Source: CAYQDR01 sp964416315
GTDB lineage: Bacteria > Methylomirabilota > Methylomirabilia > Rokubacteriales > DASRDR01
DNA: 10,625 nucleotides
NCBI GenBank assembly: GCA_964416315.1
Contig: CAYQDR010000150.1
Location: forward strand, 1-10,625
Reading direction: 5' to 3'
Shown: piece by piece, positions 1 to 7,600 of the stretch
Position numbering within the stretch: the first letter of the stretch is position 1
Layout of the letters: every line of letters starts with the position of its first letter
Made by a program: the position numbers and the translations under genes
Notes under the pieces: model-generated
What the model was told of the DNA's origin: nothing
The model's input: the letters and a program-made list of their open reading frames with translations, nothing else
The model's database searches: none

Positions 1-1145
1 CGATCAAGTTCGGGGAGAACTTCCACCAGTCCTACACCGACATGGTCTACGAGGCCGCGACGGCCGCGATGGCGGACGCGGGGGTGGAGTCGCGGGAGAT
101 CCAGGCCGGCTGGCTCGGGACCTACGAGCCGCTCCTCTACGGCTACGAGGGGAACGCGGGGACCTTCGTCGGCGACACGCTGAACCTCCCGCCGATCCCC
201 ATCACCCGCGTCGCCGCCTACTGCGCCTCGGGGATGGAAGCGGTGCGGAACGCGGCCCTCGCCGTCGCCTCCGGGGAGTACGACGTGGTCCTCGCGGTCG
301 GGGCCGAGAAGATGCGCGAGGTCCCCTCGCGGGGGAGCCTGGTCGCCCAGGCCGTCGAGCGCGGCCACCCGGTCCTCTGTAAGGGGCGCACCGCGCCCGG
401 GATGTTCGCGCTCCTCGCGACCCGCTACTTCAAGGAGTACGGGATCGACGAGAGCGCCCTCGGCCACGTCGCGGTGAAGAACCACTACCACGGGAGCCTG
501 AACCCGAAGGCCCACTTCCAGAAGGCGATCACCGCGGAGCAGCACGCGAAGGCCCCGAAGGTGGCCGAGCCGCTCGGGCTCTTCGACTGCTGCCCGACCA
601 CCGACGGCGCGGCGGCGTGCGTCCTGACGCGCGCCGAGCTGGCGGCGGGGCGCGGGCGGCCCTACGTCCTGATCCGCGGAATCGCCTACAGTGTGGCGGC
701 GGGGTACTGGAACACCCAGTTCGACCCCGCGTGGAGCTTCACCTCCTTCAGGTCCACGCGCGAGGCCGCGCAGGCGGCGTACCGGATGGCGGGGATCGGC
801 GACCCGGCCAGGGAGATCGACGTCGCCGAGTGCCACGACTGCTTCACGATCACCGAGATCGTCAACTACGAGGACCTCGGGTTCGCCCGGCCCGGTGAGG
901 GCCACAAGCTCGTCGCGGCGGGGGTGACGAAGCTCGGCGGCGACCTTCCCGTGAACACCTCGGGCGGGCTCAAGTCGTGCGGCCACCCGGTCGGCGCCTC
1001 CGGGGTCCGCATGATCAACAACATCGTGGACCAGCTCCTCGGGCGCGCCGAGCGGATGCAGGTCAAGGGGGCGCGCACCGGGCTCGCCCACACGCTCGGC
1101 GGCCCCGGCGCGGTCGCCTGCGTGGCCGTCCTCGGCCAGCCCTGA
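1..1145 (+). CDS. Thiolase family protein, SCP-x type (5' end outside window)
   Basis: Partial gene. The reading frame is open from base 3, so the N-terminus lies upstream; the Met codon at 42 is internal. The visible 380 or so residues match the SCP-x/acetyl-CoA acetyltransferase branch of the thiolases, which make or cleave 3-ketoacyl-CoA. Key sites are the nucleophilic Cys in AAYCASGMEA (codon 222-224), the His in ECHDCFTITEI (codon 834-836), and the C-terminal KSCGHPVGASG block with Cys at 978-980 and His at 984-986. These are the expected Cys/His/Cys catalytic elements, so the enzyme looks active. Members of this branch often sit beside a small zinc-ribbon/OB-fold (DUF35) partner; none follows here, but it could lie upstream. 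The substrate cannot be told from sequence; lipid or sterol side-chain degradation is a family-level guess. The TGA is at 1143-1145, and 43 bases separate it from the next gene. Confidence 0.9.
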   Translation, partial: IKFGENFHQSYTDMVYEAATAAMADAGVESREIQAGWLGTYEPLLYGYEGNAGTFVGDTLNLPPIPITRVAAYCASGMEAVRNAALAVASGEYDVVLAVGAEKMREVPSRGSLVAQAVERGHPVLCKGRTAPGMFALLATRYFKEYGIDESALGHVAVKNHYHGSLNPKAHFQKAITAEQHAKAPKVAEPLGLFDCCPTTDGAAACVLTRAELAAGRGRPYVLIRGIAYSVAAGYWNTQFDPAWSFTSFRSTREAAQAAYRMAGIGDPAREIDVAECHDCFTITEIVNYEDLGFARPGEGHKLVAAGVTKLGGDLPVNTSGGLKSCGHPVGASGVRMINNIVDQLLGRAERMQVKGARTGLAHTLGGPGAVACVAVLGQP

Positions 1146-1165
1146 CCCTGATGGGCGGTCCGCTC

Positions 1166-1188
1166 CCTCTCCCCCGGTGGGGGAGAGG
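1166..1188. repeat. Perfect 10-bp inverted repeat abutting the patatin start
   Basis: CCTCTCCCCC (1166-1175), loop GGT (1176-1178) and GGGGGAGAGG (1179-1188) form a perfect 10-bp stem. The right arm ends on the base before the ATG at 1189 and contains the only purine-rich Shine-Dalgarno candidate for that gene. No T-tract follows, so a classical intrinsic terminator is unlikely. It may be a dispersed intergenic repeat, a transcript-end or processing hairpin for the thiolase, or a translation-masking element. A C-rich/G-rich hairpin of similar style lies at 10561-10586. Confidence 0.7.
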
Positions 1189-2145
1189 ATGAAGCTGACG
1201 GCGCTCGCCGTCCTCCTGGCCCTGACCGCGGGGCTCGGCCCCGCCGCGGCCCAGCCGGCGCCCTCGGGTTGCGAGGCCGGCCCCGCGCCCCTGCCTCGGG
1301 GCCACCGCCTCGGCGTGGTCTTCGCGGGCGGCGGCTCCAAGGCGGCGTACGAGGCGGGGATCGCGCTCGCCCTCCACGAGCTGGGCGTCGTCCCGACGGC
1401 GGTCGCCGGCACGTCCTCCGGGGCGCTCAACGCGACGATGGTCGCGGCCGGGGAGCCGGAGCGGCTGGCCGCGCTCTGGCGCACGCTCCGCCGCGAGGAC
1501 GTCTTCGCCTACCCGCTCGGCACGGTGCTGGGGGGCCTCCTGCCCGGCTGGCTCGTGATCCCGGTCTTCCGCCACGCCTCCGCCCTGCTGGACCCGAGCC
1601 CCCTCCGGCGGCTGATCGAGCGCCAGCTGGACCTCGGGCGCGTCCGGGCGTCGCCCGTGCGCGTCCTCGTCCTGGCGGCCGACCTCCTCTCCGGCCAGCC
1701 GCGGCGCTTCGAGAACGCGACGCTCACGGTGGACGCCCTCATGGCGAGCCTGACCGTGCCGGGGCTCTTCCCCGTCGTCGCGGTCGACGGGGCCTGGCTC
1801 GTGGACGGCGCCATCGTCCAGCGGGCCCCGACCCTCGAGCTCCTCGCCACGCACCCGCTCGACCGCCTCCTCGTGATCCTCGGCTACGAGAGCATCCCGC
1901 CACCCGAGCCGACGCTGCAGCCCGTGCTCGAGCGCGCGCTGGAGGTCGCGCTCGGGCGCGAGATCCTCCGCGACGCCGAGCTCGCGCGGCTCCGCTACCC
2001 CGGGGTGGACGTGCGCGTGCTGAGACCCTCGGAGCCCCTGCGCGTCCGCCCGCTCGAGTTCGACGGCGCCGAGCTCGGGCGGCTCGTGGACCTCGGCCGG
2101 CGGGACGGCCTCCACTGCCTCGGGGCGCTCGGCTACGGTTCCTGA
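1189..2145 (+). CDS. Patatin-like phospholipase, predicted secreted
   Basis: A 318-residue patatin-fold lipid acyl hydrolase using a Ser-Asp dyad. Residues 1-21 form a signal peptide (KL, then a hydrophobic run, ending PAAA before QP), pointing to export. The oxyanion-hole glycine loop is AGGGSKAAYEAG (GGGSK at 47-51), the nucleophile elbow is GTSSG at 74-78 with Ser76, and the catalytic Asp is Asp206 in LVDGAI. The order and spacing fit the patatin/RssA-like family, so it should hydrolyse acyl esters of phospholipids or related lipids in the periplasm or outside the cell. The ATG at 1189 is chosen because it starts cleanly at the signal peptide; an in-frame GTG at 1177 would add four residues (MGER) encoded by the hairpin arm. 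Cys28 is not in a good lipobox (Pro at -3), so a lipoprotein is not favoured. It may be co-transcribed with the thiolase. The true substrate is unknown. Confidence 0.87.
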   Translation: MKLTALAVLLALTAGLGPAAAQPAPSGCEAGPAPLPRGHRLGVVFAGGGSKAAYEAGIALALHELGVVPTAVAGTSSGALNATMVAAGEPERLAALWRTLRREDVFAYPLGTVLGGLLPGWLVIPVFRHASALLDPSPLRRLIERQLDLGRVRASPVRVLVLAADLLSGQPRRFENATLTVDALMASLTVPGLFPVVAVDGAWLVDGAIVQRAPTLELLATHPLDRLLVILGYESIPPPEPTLQPVLERALEVALGREILRDAELARLRYPGVDVRVLRPSEPLRVRPLEFDGAELGRLVDLGRRDGLHCLGALGYGS

Positions 2146-2183
2146 GGGCGATCAAATTCTCGCGGAGCCTCAGCGCCGCGTCT

Positions 2184-2191
2184 GCTAGGCT
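2184..2191 (+). promoter_or_regulatory. Candidate extended -10 element before the sirtuin gene
   Basis: The 58-base gap between the patatin stop and the sirtuin ATG at 2204 contains TGCTAGGCT (2183-2191), which resembles an extended -10 box. No convincing TTGACA-like -35 is seen 16-18 bases upstream. The same octamer GCTAGGCT occurs on the minus strand at 8087-8094 before the cyclase gene. TAG-containing words are scarce in such GC-rich DNA, which is mild support. A start just downstream would give a very short leader. Confidence 0.3.
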
Positions 2192-2203
2192 CGGAACGGA
2201 CGG

Positions 2204-2977
2204 ATGGAAGAGCTGCTCGAGCGCGGCGCGGAGCTGGTGGCGACGACCCGGCCCGTCGTCGTCTTCACCGGCGCGGGGGTCTCGACCGAGTCCGGCATCC
2301 CCGACTTCCGGAGCCCGAGCGGCATCTGGGCCCGCTACGACCCCGACGAGTTCTCCTACCAGAACTTCCTCCGCTCGGAGGAGGGGCGGCGGCGGTACTG
2401 GGCGCTGGGGCGCGAGCTGTACGGCACGGTCCGCTCGGCCGAGCCCAACCCCGCGCACCACGCGATTGCGGAGCTGGAGCGGCTGGGCCTGCTGGACTGC
2501 GTGATCACGCAGAACATCGACAACCTCCACCAGCGCGCGGGCACGGCGCCCGAGCGGGTGATCGAGCTCCACGGCAACGCGACGCGGGCGCGCTGCCTCG
2601 CGTGCGGGCACACCTACACGCGCGAGGAGATCCAGGCGCGGCTGGAGGCGGGCGAAGCGGTGCCCGCGTGCCGGGCCTGCAGCGGGATCATCAAGCCCCA
2701 CACGATCCTCTTCGGCGAGCCGATGCCGGCGCGCGAGACCCGGCTTGCCGAGGCGCGGTCGCGCGCGGCCGGATGCTTCGTCGTGGTGGGCTCGTCGCTC
2801 GTGGTCTACCCCGCGGCCTACATGCCGCTCTACGCGAAGGAGTCGGGGGCGCGGCTCGTGATCGTCAACCTGACGCCGACCCCGCTGGACCACCTCGCCG
2901 ACGTCGTCATCCCCGGCAAGGCCGGGGACGTGATGGCGCGGCTGGTCGCGCGGGTGACGGCGCGCCTCGGCCGATGA
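2204..2977 (+). CDS. Sir2-family NAD-dependent protein deacylase (sirtuin)
   Basis: A complete 257-residue cytoplasmic sirtuin that removes acyl groups from protein lysines using NAD+, giving nicotinamide and O-acyl-ADP-ribose. NAD-binding motifs are GAGVSTESGIPDFRS (23-37) and QNIDNLH (103-109). The catalytic base is His123 in ELHGN. The zinc site has Cys131 and Cys134 (CLAC), then Cys156 and Cys159 (CRAC). The FGEPMP block and GSSL (196-199) complete the Rossmann side. The helix after GIWARY lacks an obvious Tyr-x-x-Arg signature of the SIRT5/CobB desuccinylase class, so deacetylase activity is more likely; I do not assign it to cobB. Only a weak ribosome site (GGACGG) precedes the ATG. The last four bases overlap the start of the small basic protein (ATGA), so the two are probably translated together. 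Confidence 0.93.
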   Translation: MEELLERGAELVATTRPVVVFTGAGVSTESGIPDFRSPSGIWARYDPDEFSYQNFLRSEEGRRRYWALGRELYGTVRSAEPNPAHHAIAELERLGLLDCVITQNIDNLHQRAGTAPERVIELHGNATRARCLACGHTYTREEIQARLEAGEAVPACRACSGIIKPHTILFGEPMPARETRLAEARSRAAGCFVVVGSSLVVYPAAYMPLYAKESGARLVIVNLTPTPLDHLADVVIPGKAGDVMARLVARVTARLGR

Positions 2978-3264
2978 CCGCGAAGCGGCGGCGCGGAGTG
3001 GGGCGGCTCGAGCGGCTGGCGCGCTGGCTTGAGACGGGGAGCTTTGCCCTGGGCATCGTGGCCGAGGGCATGGCGCAGCTGCGGGGACGGCGCCGGTCCC
3101 GGCGCCGCCCCGGTGCGTCACCGGGGTCGGCGTCTGAGCCACCCGCGCGGACGGCCAAGGTGATCCCCGCTCGGCGCCGGCCCGGCCGGCCCAAGGCCGG
3201 GTCCCGCCCCGCGCCGCGCCGGCGCCCGCGGCGGCGAGGCCCGCGGCCCGAGGGGCCGCGGTAG
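2974..3264 (+). CDS. Small Arg-rich basic protein coupled to the sirtuin, AT-hook-like motif
   Basis: A 96-residue protein whose family I do not recognise. Its ATG overlaps the sirtuin stop as ATGA, the strongest argument that it is real. Residues 9-37 look like an ordinary amphipathic helical segment (RLERLARWLE, then a short apolar stretch GSFALGIVAEGM). From about residue 37 it becomes a disordered, Arg/Pro-rich tail. I count 27 Arg, 3 Lys and 5 Glu. Residues 68-74 (RRPGRPK) carry the Gly-Arg-Pro core flanked by basic residues that defines AT-hook-like minor-groove binders. By inference it could bind DNA or RNA, or be a partner or substrate of the sirtuin. About 90% of its codons end in G or C. 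The caution is that GC-rich DNA easily encodes Arg/Pro-rich peptides, and the tail coincides with a run of inverted repeats, so the 3' half might be structural RNA rather than selected protein. Confidence 0.55.
   Translation: MTAKRRRGVGRLERLARWLETGSFALGIVAEGMAQLRGRRRSRRRPGASPGSASEPPARTAKVIPARRRPGRPKAGSRPAPRRRPRRRGPRPEGPR
3089..3261. repeat. Cluster of five inverted repeats inside the 3' half of the small ORF
   Basis: Successive perfect stems can be read directly: GGCGCCGG/CCGGCGCC (3089-3096 with 3099-3106), CCCCGGTG/CACCGGGG (3108-3115 with 3119-3126, loop CGT), CCCGGCC/GGCCGGG (3181-3187 with 3195-3201), CGCCGCG-type arms of about 7 bp (around 3212-3218 with 3227-3233), and CCGCGGCCC/GGGCCGCGG (3241-3249 with 3253-3261, loop GAG). 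The last ends right before the TAG of the small ORF and 11 bases before the next ATG. None has a T-tract. Extreme GC content raises the chance of such stems, so their functional meaning is uncertain. Confidence 0.5.
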
Positions 3265-3272
3265 GGGGGCCG

Positions 3273-4061
3273 ATGCCGCTCGCCGACAAACAGGTCCAGG
3301 CATTCGCCGCCCGGCTCGAGAGGGCGCGGGAGAAGCGGAGGCCGATCGCGCCGCTCACGGACGAGGCGCGCGGGATGACCCTGGAGGATGGCTACCGGAT
3401 CCAGCGGGCGCTCCTGCGGGCGCGCACGCGCGCCGGGGAGCGGGTGGTCGGCTGGAAGGTGGGGCTCACGAGCGCGGCGCCGCGGGCCCAGATCGGGATC
3501 GACGAGCCGATCTGCGGCTTCGTCGTCGCGTCGGTCGTCTACGCGGACGGCGCGGCCATCGAGACCGGCCGCCTCATCGCGCCCGGCGCCGAGGCCGAGA
3601 TCGCGTTCCTGATGCGGGACGCGCTGGCTGGGCCGGGCGTGACGCTGAACACGGCGCTCCTCGCGGTCGAGGGGGCGCTCCCGGCCCTCGAGATCGTGGA
3701 CTCGCGCTACCGGGAGTGGAAATTCAAGGCGCCGGACCTCGCGGCCGACAACGCGGCGCAGGCGGGGATCGTCGTCGGCGGCCGGACGATGCCACTCGCG
3801 GAGCTGGACCTGCCGCTCGAGGGGCTCGTCTGGGAGCAGAACGGCCAGGTGGTCGCGACGGCCACCGGCGCCGAGGTGGGTGGGACGCCGCTGACCTCCG
3901 TGGTCTGGCTGGCCAACAAGCTCGGCGAGTGGGGGCTCAGCCTCCACCCGGGAGACATCGTCCTCGCGGGCGCCCTCGCGAAGATCCTCCGACCGCGGGC
4001 CGGGGAGTCGGTCCGGGCGCGCTTCACGCATCTGGGGAGCGTGTCGGCCCGCTTCGTGTAG
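3273..4061 (+). CDS. 2-keto-4-pentenoate hydratase / 4-oxalocrotonate decarboxylase family enzyme
   Basis: A 262-residue cytoplasmic enzyme of the MhpD/DmpE/DmpH family, which acts on 2-oxo-4-enoates made during aromatic-ring meta-cleavage, either hydrating them to 4-hydroxy-2-oxo acids or decarboxylating 4-oxalocrotonate. The length fits the family (about 260). Diagnostic segments are GWKVGLTS (60-67), the divalent-metal site Glu107 and Glu109 in GAEAEIAF with Glu140 in ALEIVDSRY, and NAAQAGIVVGG. Hydratase and decarboxylase members cannot be told apart by eye. The ATG at 3273 is preceded by a G-rich ribosome site (AGGGGGG, 3263-3269) directly after the hairpin at 3241-3261. It lies 8 bases past the small-ORF stop and may be read on the same transcript. 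No other meta-cleavage genes are visible, so it may serve a different 2-oxo acid pathway. Confidence 0.88.
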   Translation: MPLADKQVQAFAARLERAREKRRPIAPLTDEARGMTLEDGYRIQRALLRARTRAGERVVGWKVGLTSAAPRAQIGIDEPICGFVVASVVYADGAAIETGRLIAPGAEAEIAFLMRDALAGPGVTLNTALLAVEGALPALEIVDSRYREWKFKAPDLAADNAAQAGIVVGGRTMPLAELDLPLEGLVWEQNGQVVATATGAEVGGTPLTSVVWLANKLGEWGLSLHPGDIVLAGALAKILRPRAGESVRARFTHLGSVSARFV

Positions 4062-4075
4062 CCGGCCGGACCGCG

Positions 4076-4094
4076 TTGGGGCTTCAGACCCCGA
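4076..4094. terminator. Weak hairpin in the convergent gap
   Basis: The plus and minus gene blocks converge with only 22 bases between stops. A TTGGGG/CCCCGA stem (4076-4081 with 4089-4094, one G-T pair) with a 7-base loop spans the DinB stop. There is no T-run on either side, so it is at best a weak bidirectional terminator. Confidence 0.2.
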
Positions 4095-4692
4095 GGCCGA
4101 GGCCGGCCTGACTCCGAACGCAGGTCGCCTCGCCGAGGTGCGTGGCGGTGTGGGTGATCGCGATGCTCCCGAGGAGGCCCCCGCGGGTCCGCTTCTGGAA
4201 GACCTTCGCCACGAACTCCGCCTTCGGGATCAGGGCTCCCTGCGCCAGCAGCCGGTCGGTGTCAGCCGCTCCGACGGGCTCGGCCCACCGGGCCGGCGGG
4301 AGCCGCGCGGCGATCTCGCGGGTCCGCCGCCCGACCGCCGAACGGTAGGCGCGAGCCGCGGCGAGGTCGATCCGCTCGCTGAGCTCGGCGACTTCTGCTT
4401 CCGTCATGCCCGTGCCGATGTCTCGGCGGGAGACGGCGAGGCGCCCGGGCCAGCCGTCGTCGAGGACCTGGGGCTCCGCTGCGATGACGAGACTCAGCGT
4501 GGCGTCCTCCGCCCGCGCCATGTGCCAGAGGAGCCAGGCCAGCGAGTTCAGGCCCTTCGCCGGACGGAGCCTGAGCTGGTCGTCGGTCAGCCCCCCGAAT
4601 ACGCGGTCGGCGAACGAGCCGCCCTCGGCCTCGGCGACGTCGGCCGAGTGCAGGCGCGCGTGCTGGACCAGGAAGAAATCGAGCGCGTCCAT
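4084..4692 (-). CDS. DinB/YfiT-fold putative metalloenzyme
   Basis: A 202-residue four-helix-bundle protein of the DinB superfamily. Members bind a divalent metal with three His; some are thiol-dependent transferases or isomerases, while many have no known function. Here the triad is His57 in LLWHMARAED and His181 plus His185 in ITHTATHLGEA. The region RPAKGLNSLAWLLWH is typical of the DinB_2-type opening of the fold. The ATG at 4692 is chosen over the GTG at 4698 because AGGAG (4702-4698) sits five bases before the ATG, whereas the GTG overlaps AGGAG itself. The gene begins two bases after the stop of the cyclase/AAA protein, and its ribosome site lies in that protein's final Glu codons, so the two are likely translationally coupled. 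A role connected with the cyclase is inferred from this alone. Confidence 0.8.
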   Translation of the reverse strand: MDALDFFLVQHARLHSADVAEAEGGSFADRVFGGLTDDQLRLRPAKGLNSLAWLLWHMARAEDATLSLVIAAEPQVLDDGWPGRLAVSRRDIGTGMTEAEVAELSERIDLAAARAYRSAVGRRTREIAARLPPARWAEPVGAADTDRLLAQGALIPKAEFVAKVFQKRTRGGLLGSIAITHTATHLGEATCVRSQAGLGLGV

Positions 4693-4694
4693 CT

Positions 4695-7600
4695 TCACTC
4701 CTCTTCGAGCTCGTCGAGCAGAGCCCGGGCTGCCTTCAGGTCTCGCGTGTCGAAGCCCTCGGTGAACCAGCGGTAGGTCTCCCCCAGGGTCCGGCGGGCC
4801 TCGTCGCGCCGGCCGTCACGGAGGAGCAGCCGCGCGAGGCTCGCCGCCGCGCGCAGCTCGAGCGACCGCTCCTCGCGGGCGCGCGCGAGCTCGATGGCCC
4901 GTAGGAACTCGGCCTCGGCATCCCGGGCCCCGCCGGCGCCTCGCGCCAGGAGCAGCTCGCCGCGCAAGCGGTGGACCTCGGGCGCCGCGTAGCCCACGCC
5001 ACTGTCGGCCAACGCCAGCGCCTCGTCCAGGGCGGTGAGCCCCCGATCCGGCTCGCCGCGCTTGGCGTAGACCTCGGCGAGGAGACAGAGCTGGATGACG
5101 CGCCGCCACCCCGAGGACCGCCTCATGGCGCCCTCGAGCGCGGCGACGCCGTCTTCGAGTCGCTCGTCCGCCAGCACGCACATCTGCACCGCCATGGCCG
5201 CGTCCACCCAGATGGCGGACTCGTGGGCACGCGCCAGTTCGACGGCCGCTTCAGCCTTCTCGCCGGCCGCCCGGGTCTCGCCGCGGTGCATGTGGATGAG
5301 CGCGGCGAAGTAGAGGGCGATGACGGTCGTCTGGGGGTGGGAGAGCTCACGAGCCAGGTTCAGCGTGTCCTGGATCCCCTCGAGGGCCTGGTCCGGATAC
5401 CCGAGGTGCCACAGGCTCAGGGCTCGGAACCAGCGGCAGCAGGCGCCAGCGTCGTGGCCGCCGTAGAGGAACGCCTGGGACCGGTGCTGCCGGGCGTCGT
5501 AGAGGGTCAGGCCCTGCGCGACGTCCTCCTGCGCTCGGCGCAGCTCGCCGGTGCCGAACCGTGTGGCCCAGAGAGAGTGGTGGGCCTCGAGCAGGAGCCC
5601 GGGGTCCTGCCGCTCCCGAGCCACGTTGAGCAAGCCGTCGGCGAGCTCGGCCGCCTCGGGGTACCGCCCGCGTGAGTAGTTGGTGTACCAGAGCCCCCAC
5701 AGGACCGGGAACCGGTGGGACGTGTCGCCGAGCTGCTCGCAGAGCGCCTGCGCCTGCGTGTACGACTCCTCGACCTCACGGACGCCGGGTCCCTTGATGA
5801 CCATCAGGGCGGGGCCGAGAGCGACCCGGGTGGCGAGCTCCTCCGCCCGGGTGTCCCGGCTCGCGGCGATCTTCGGCAGGACGCGGAGGGCCTGCTCGAG
5901 AAACGCAACCGCCTCGCGGTTGGCCGAGCGCGCGACGGCCTTCTCGCCCGCCTGCCGGAGATAGCCGATGGCCTTTTCCCAGACGCCGCCGTGGAGCGCG
6001 TGGTGGGCGAGCCGCTCGACCTGCTCCGTCAGCCGGTCGGCGTAGAGTCGCTCGATCGCCGTCACGATCCGGGCGTGCAGCGCCCGCTGGCGCTCCTGGA
6101 GGAGGCTCTGATACGCGACCTCGTGCGTCAGCGCGTGCTTGAAGGTGTACTCGGGCTCGGGGAAGAGGCTCGCCTCGTAGAGGAACTCCGCCGACTGGAG
6201 CCGCCCCAGCCCGCGGGCGAGGCTGTCCTCGGAGAGGTCCGCGATCGCCTGGAGGAGCGGCAAGGGGACGTCCTTGCCGACGACCGCGGCCGACTGGAGG
6301 AGCTGCTTGTCCTCGGGCGGGAGCCGGTCGATCCGGGCGGCCAGGACCGCCTGGACGGTCGCGGGCACCTGGATGCCCGGGAGCTCCCTGCCCGGACGAT
6401 ACGCGCCCGCCTCCCCCGTGATCACGCGGGTCTCGACGAGCGTGCGGACGCTCTCCTCGAGGAAGAAGGGGTTGCCCTCCGTCCGCTCGATCAGGAGGCG
6501 CCTGAGCGGTTCGAGCCCGGCGTCGTCGCCGAGCAGGCCCCGCAGCAGCTCCTCGGCGCTCTCCGGCGGGAGGGGGTCGATCCGGAGCTGGCGGTAGTAG
6601 GTCTTCGACCCCCAGCCGTGCTGGTACTCGGGGCGGTAGTTGACGAGGAGGAGCACGCGGGCCGTCGGCAGGCTCTCCACGAGGCTGTCCAGCAGCGCCT
6701 GGGTCTCCGCGTCGATCCAGTGGAGGTCCTCGAAGAGGAGCAGGAGCGGCTGCACCTGGCTCTCCCGAAGGAGCAGGCGCTTGACCGCGTCGAGCGTGCG
6801 CTGGCGCCGCTGGGGTGGGTCGAGGGTCTCCCAGCCACCGTCCTCGACGAGGACGTCGAGGAGGCCCAGCAGCGCGGGCAAGGAGGGCTCGAGGGCGCGG
6901 TCGAGCGCGAGGAGCTTGCCCGTGACCTTCTCGCGGATCCGCCGGGCGTCGTCGCGCGGCTCGACCTGGAAGTAGCCGCGGAGGAGCTCGATGATCGGGA
7001 GGTAGGTCGTGGCCTTGCCGTAGGAGACCGACGCGCTTTCGAGGATGAGCCAGCCTTGCGCCCGGTGGGACTGGGTGAACTCCCAGTACAGGCGCGACTT
7101 GCCGACCCCCGGCTCGCCGACGACCGCCACGACCTGGCCGTGGCCCCGTCCGGCGCGCTCGAGGGCCTGGCGGAGCTGCTCCAGCTCGGTGTCGCGGCCG
7201 ACGAACCGACTCAGGCCCCGCGCGGCGCCGGCCTGGAGGCGCGAGCGCGCGGCCCCGGCCCCCACCACCTCGTAGACCTCGAGCGGCTCGCCGAGTCCCC
7301 TGACGGGGATCGGGCCGAGGGGTTTCACCTGGACGTACCCCTCGGCGAGCCGGAGCGTGGTCGCCGGGATCAGGATCGAGCCCGGCATCGCCGCCTGCTC
7401 CATGCGCGCCGCCACGTGGGTCGTCTGGCCGACCGCCGTGTAGTCCATGCGGAGGTCCGAGCCGATCGAGCGGACGACGACCTCGCCCGAGTTGAGACCG
7501 ATGCGGACGTGAATCGGCACCCCGGCGGCGCGGCGCACCTCGTCACCGTAGCGCCCGATGCTCTCGCGCATCCGGAGCGCCGCGTAGCACGCGCGCACGG

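Noticed and set aside
1177..1188. GTG at 1177 as the patatin start
   Set aside because: It lies inside the hairpin and would put MGER before a signal peptide that starts naturally at the ATG at 1189.
1270..1272. Cys28 of the patatin as a lipoprotein attachment site
   Set aside because: The residues before it (Pro-Ser-Gly) are not a lipobox, and a normal AAA cleavage site occurs earlier.
3241..3261. Intrinsic terminator after the small basic gene
   Set aside because: The stem is strong, but it is followed by a G-run rather than a T-tract, and the next gene starts 11 bases later.
1063..4031. Long minus-strand open frames opposite the patatin, sirtuin and hydratase genes
   Set aside because: They are Arg/Pro/Ala-rich mirror frames without motifs and cross several well-supported plus-strand genes.
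4693..4698. GTG at 4698 as the DinB start
   Set aside because: It overlaps AGGAG; the ATG at 4692 has that site at the proper distance.
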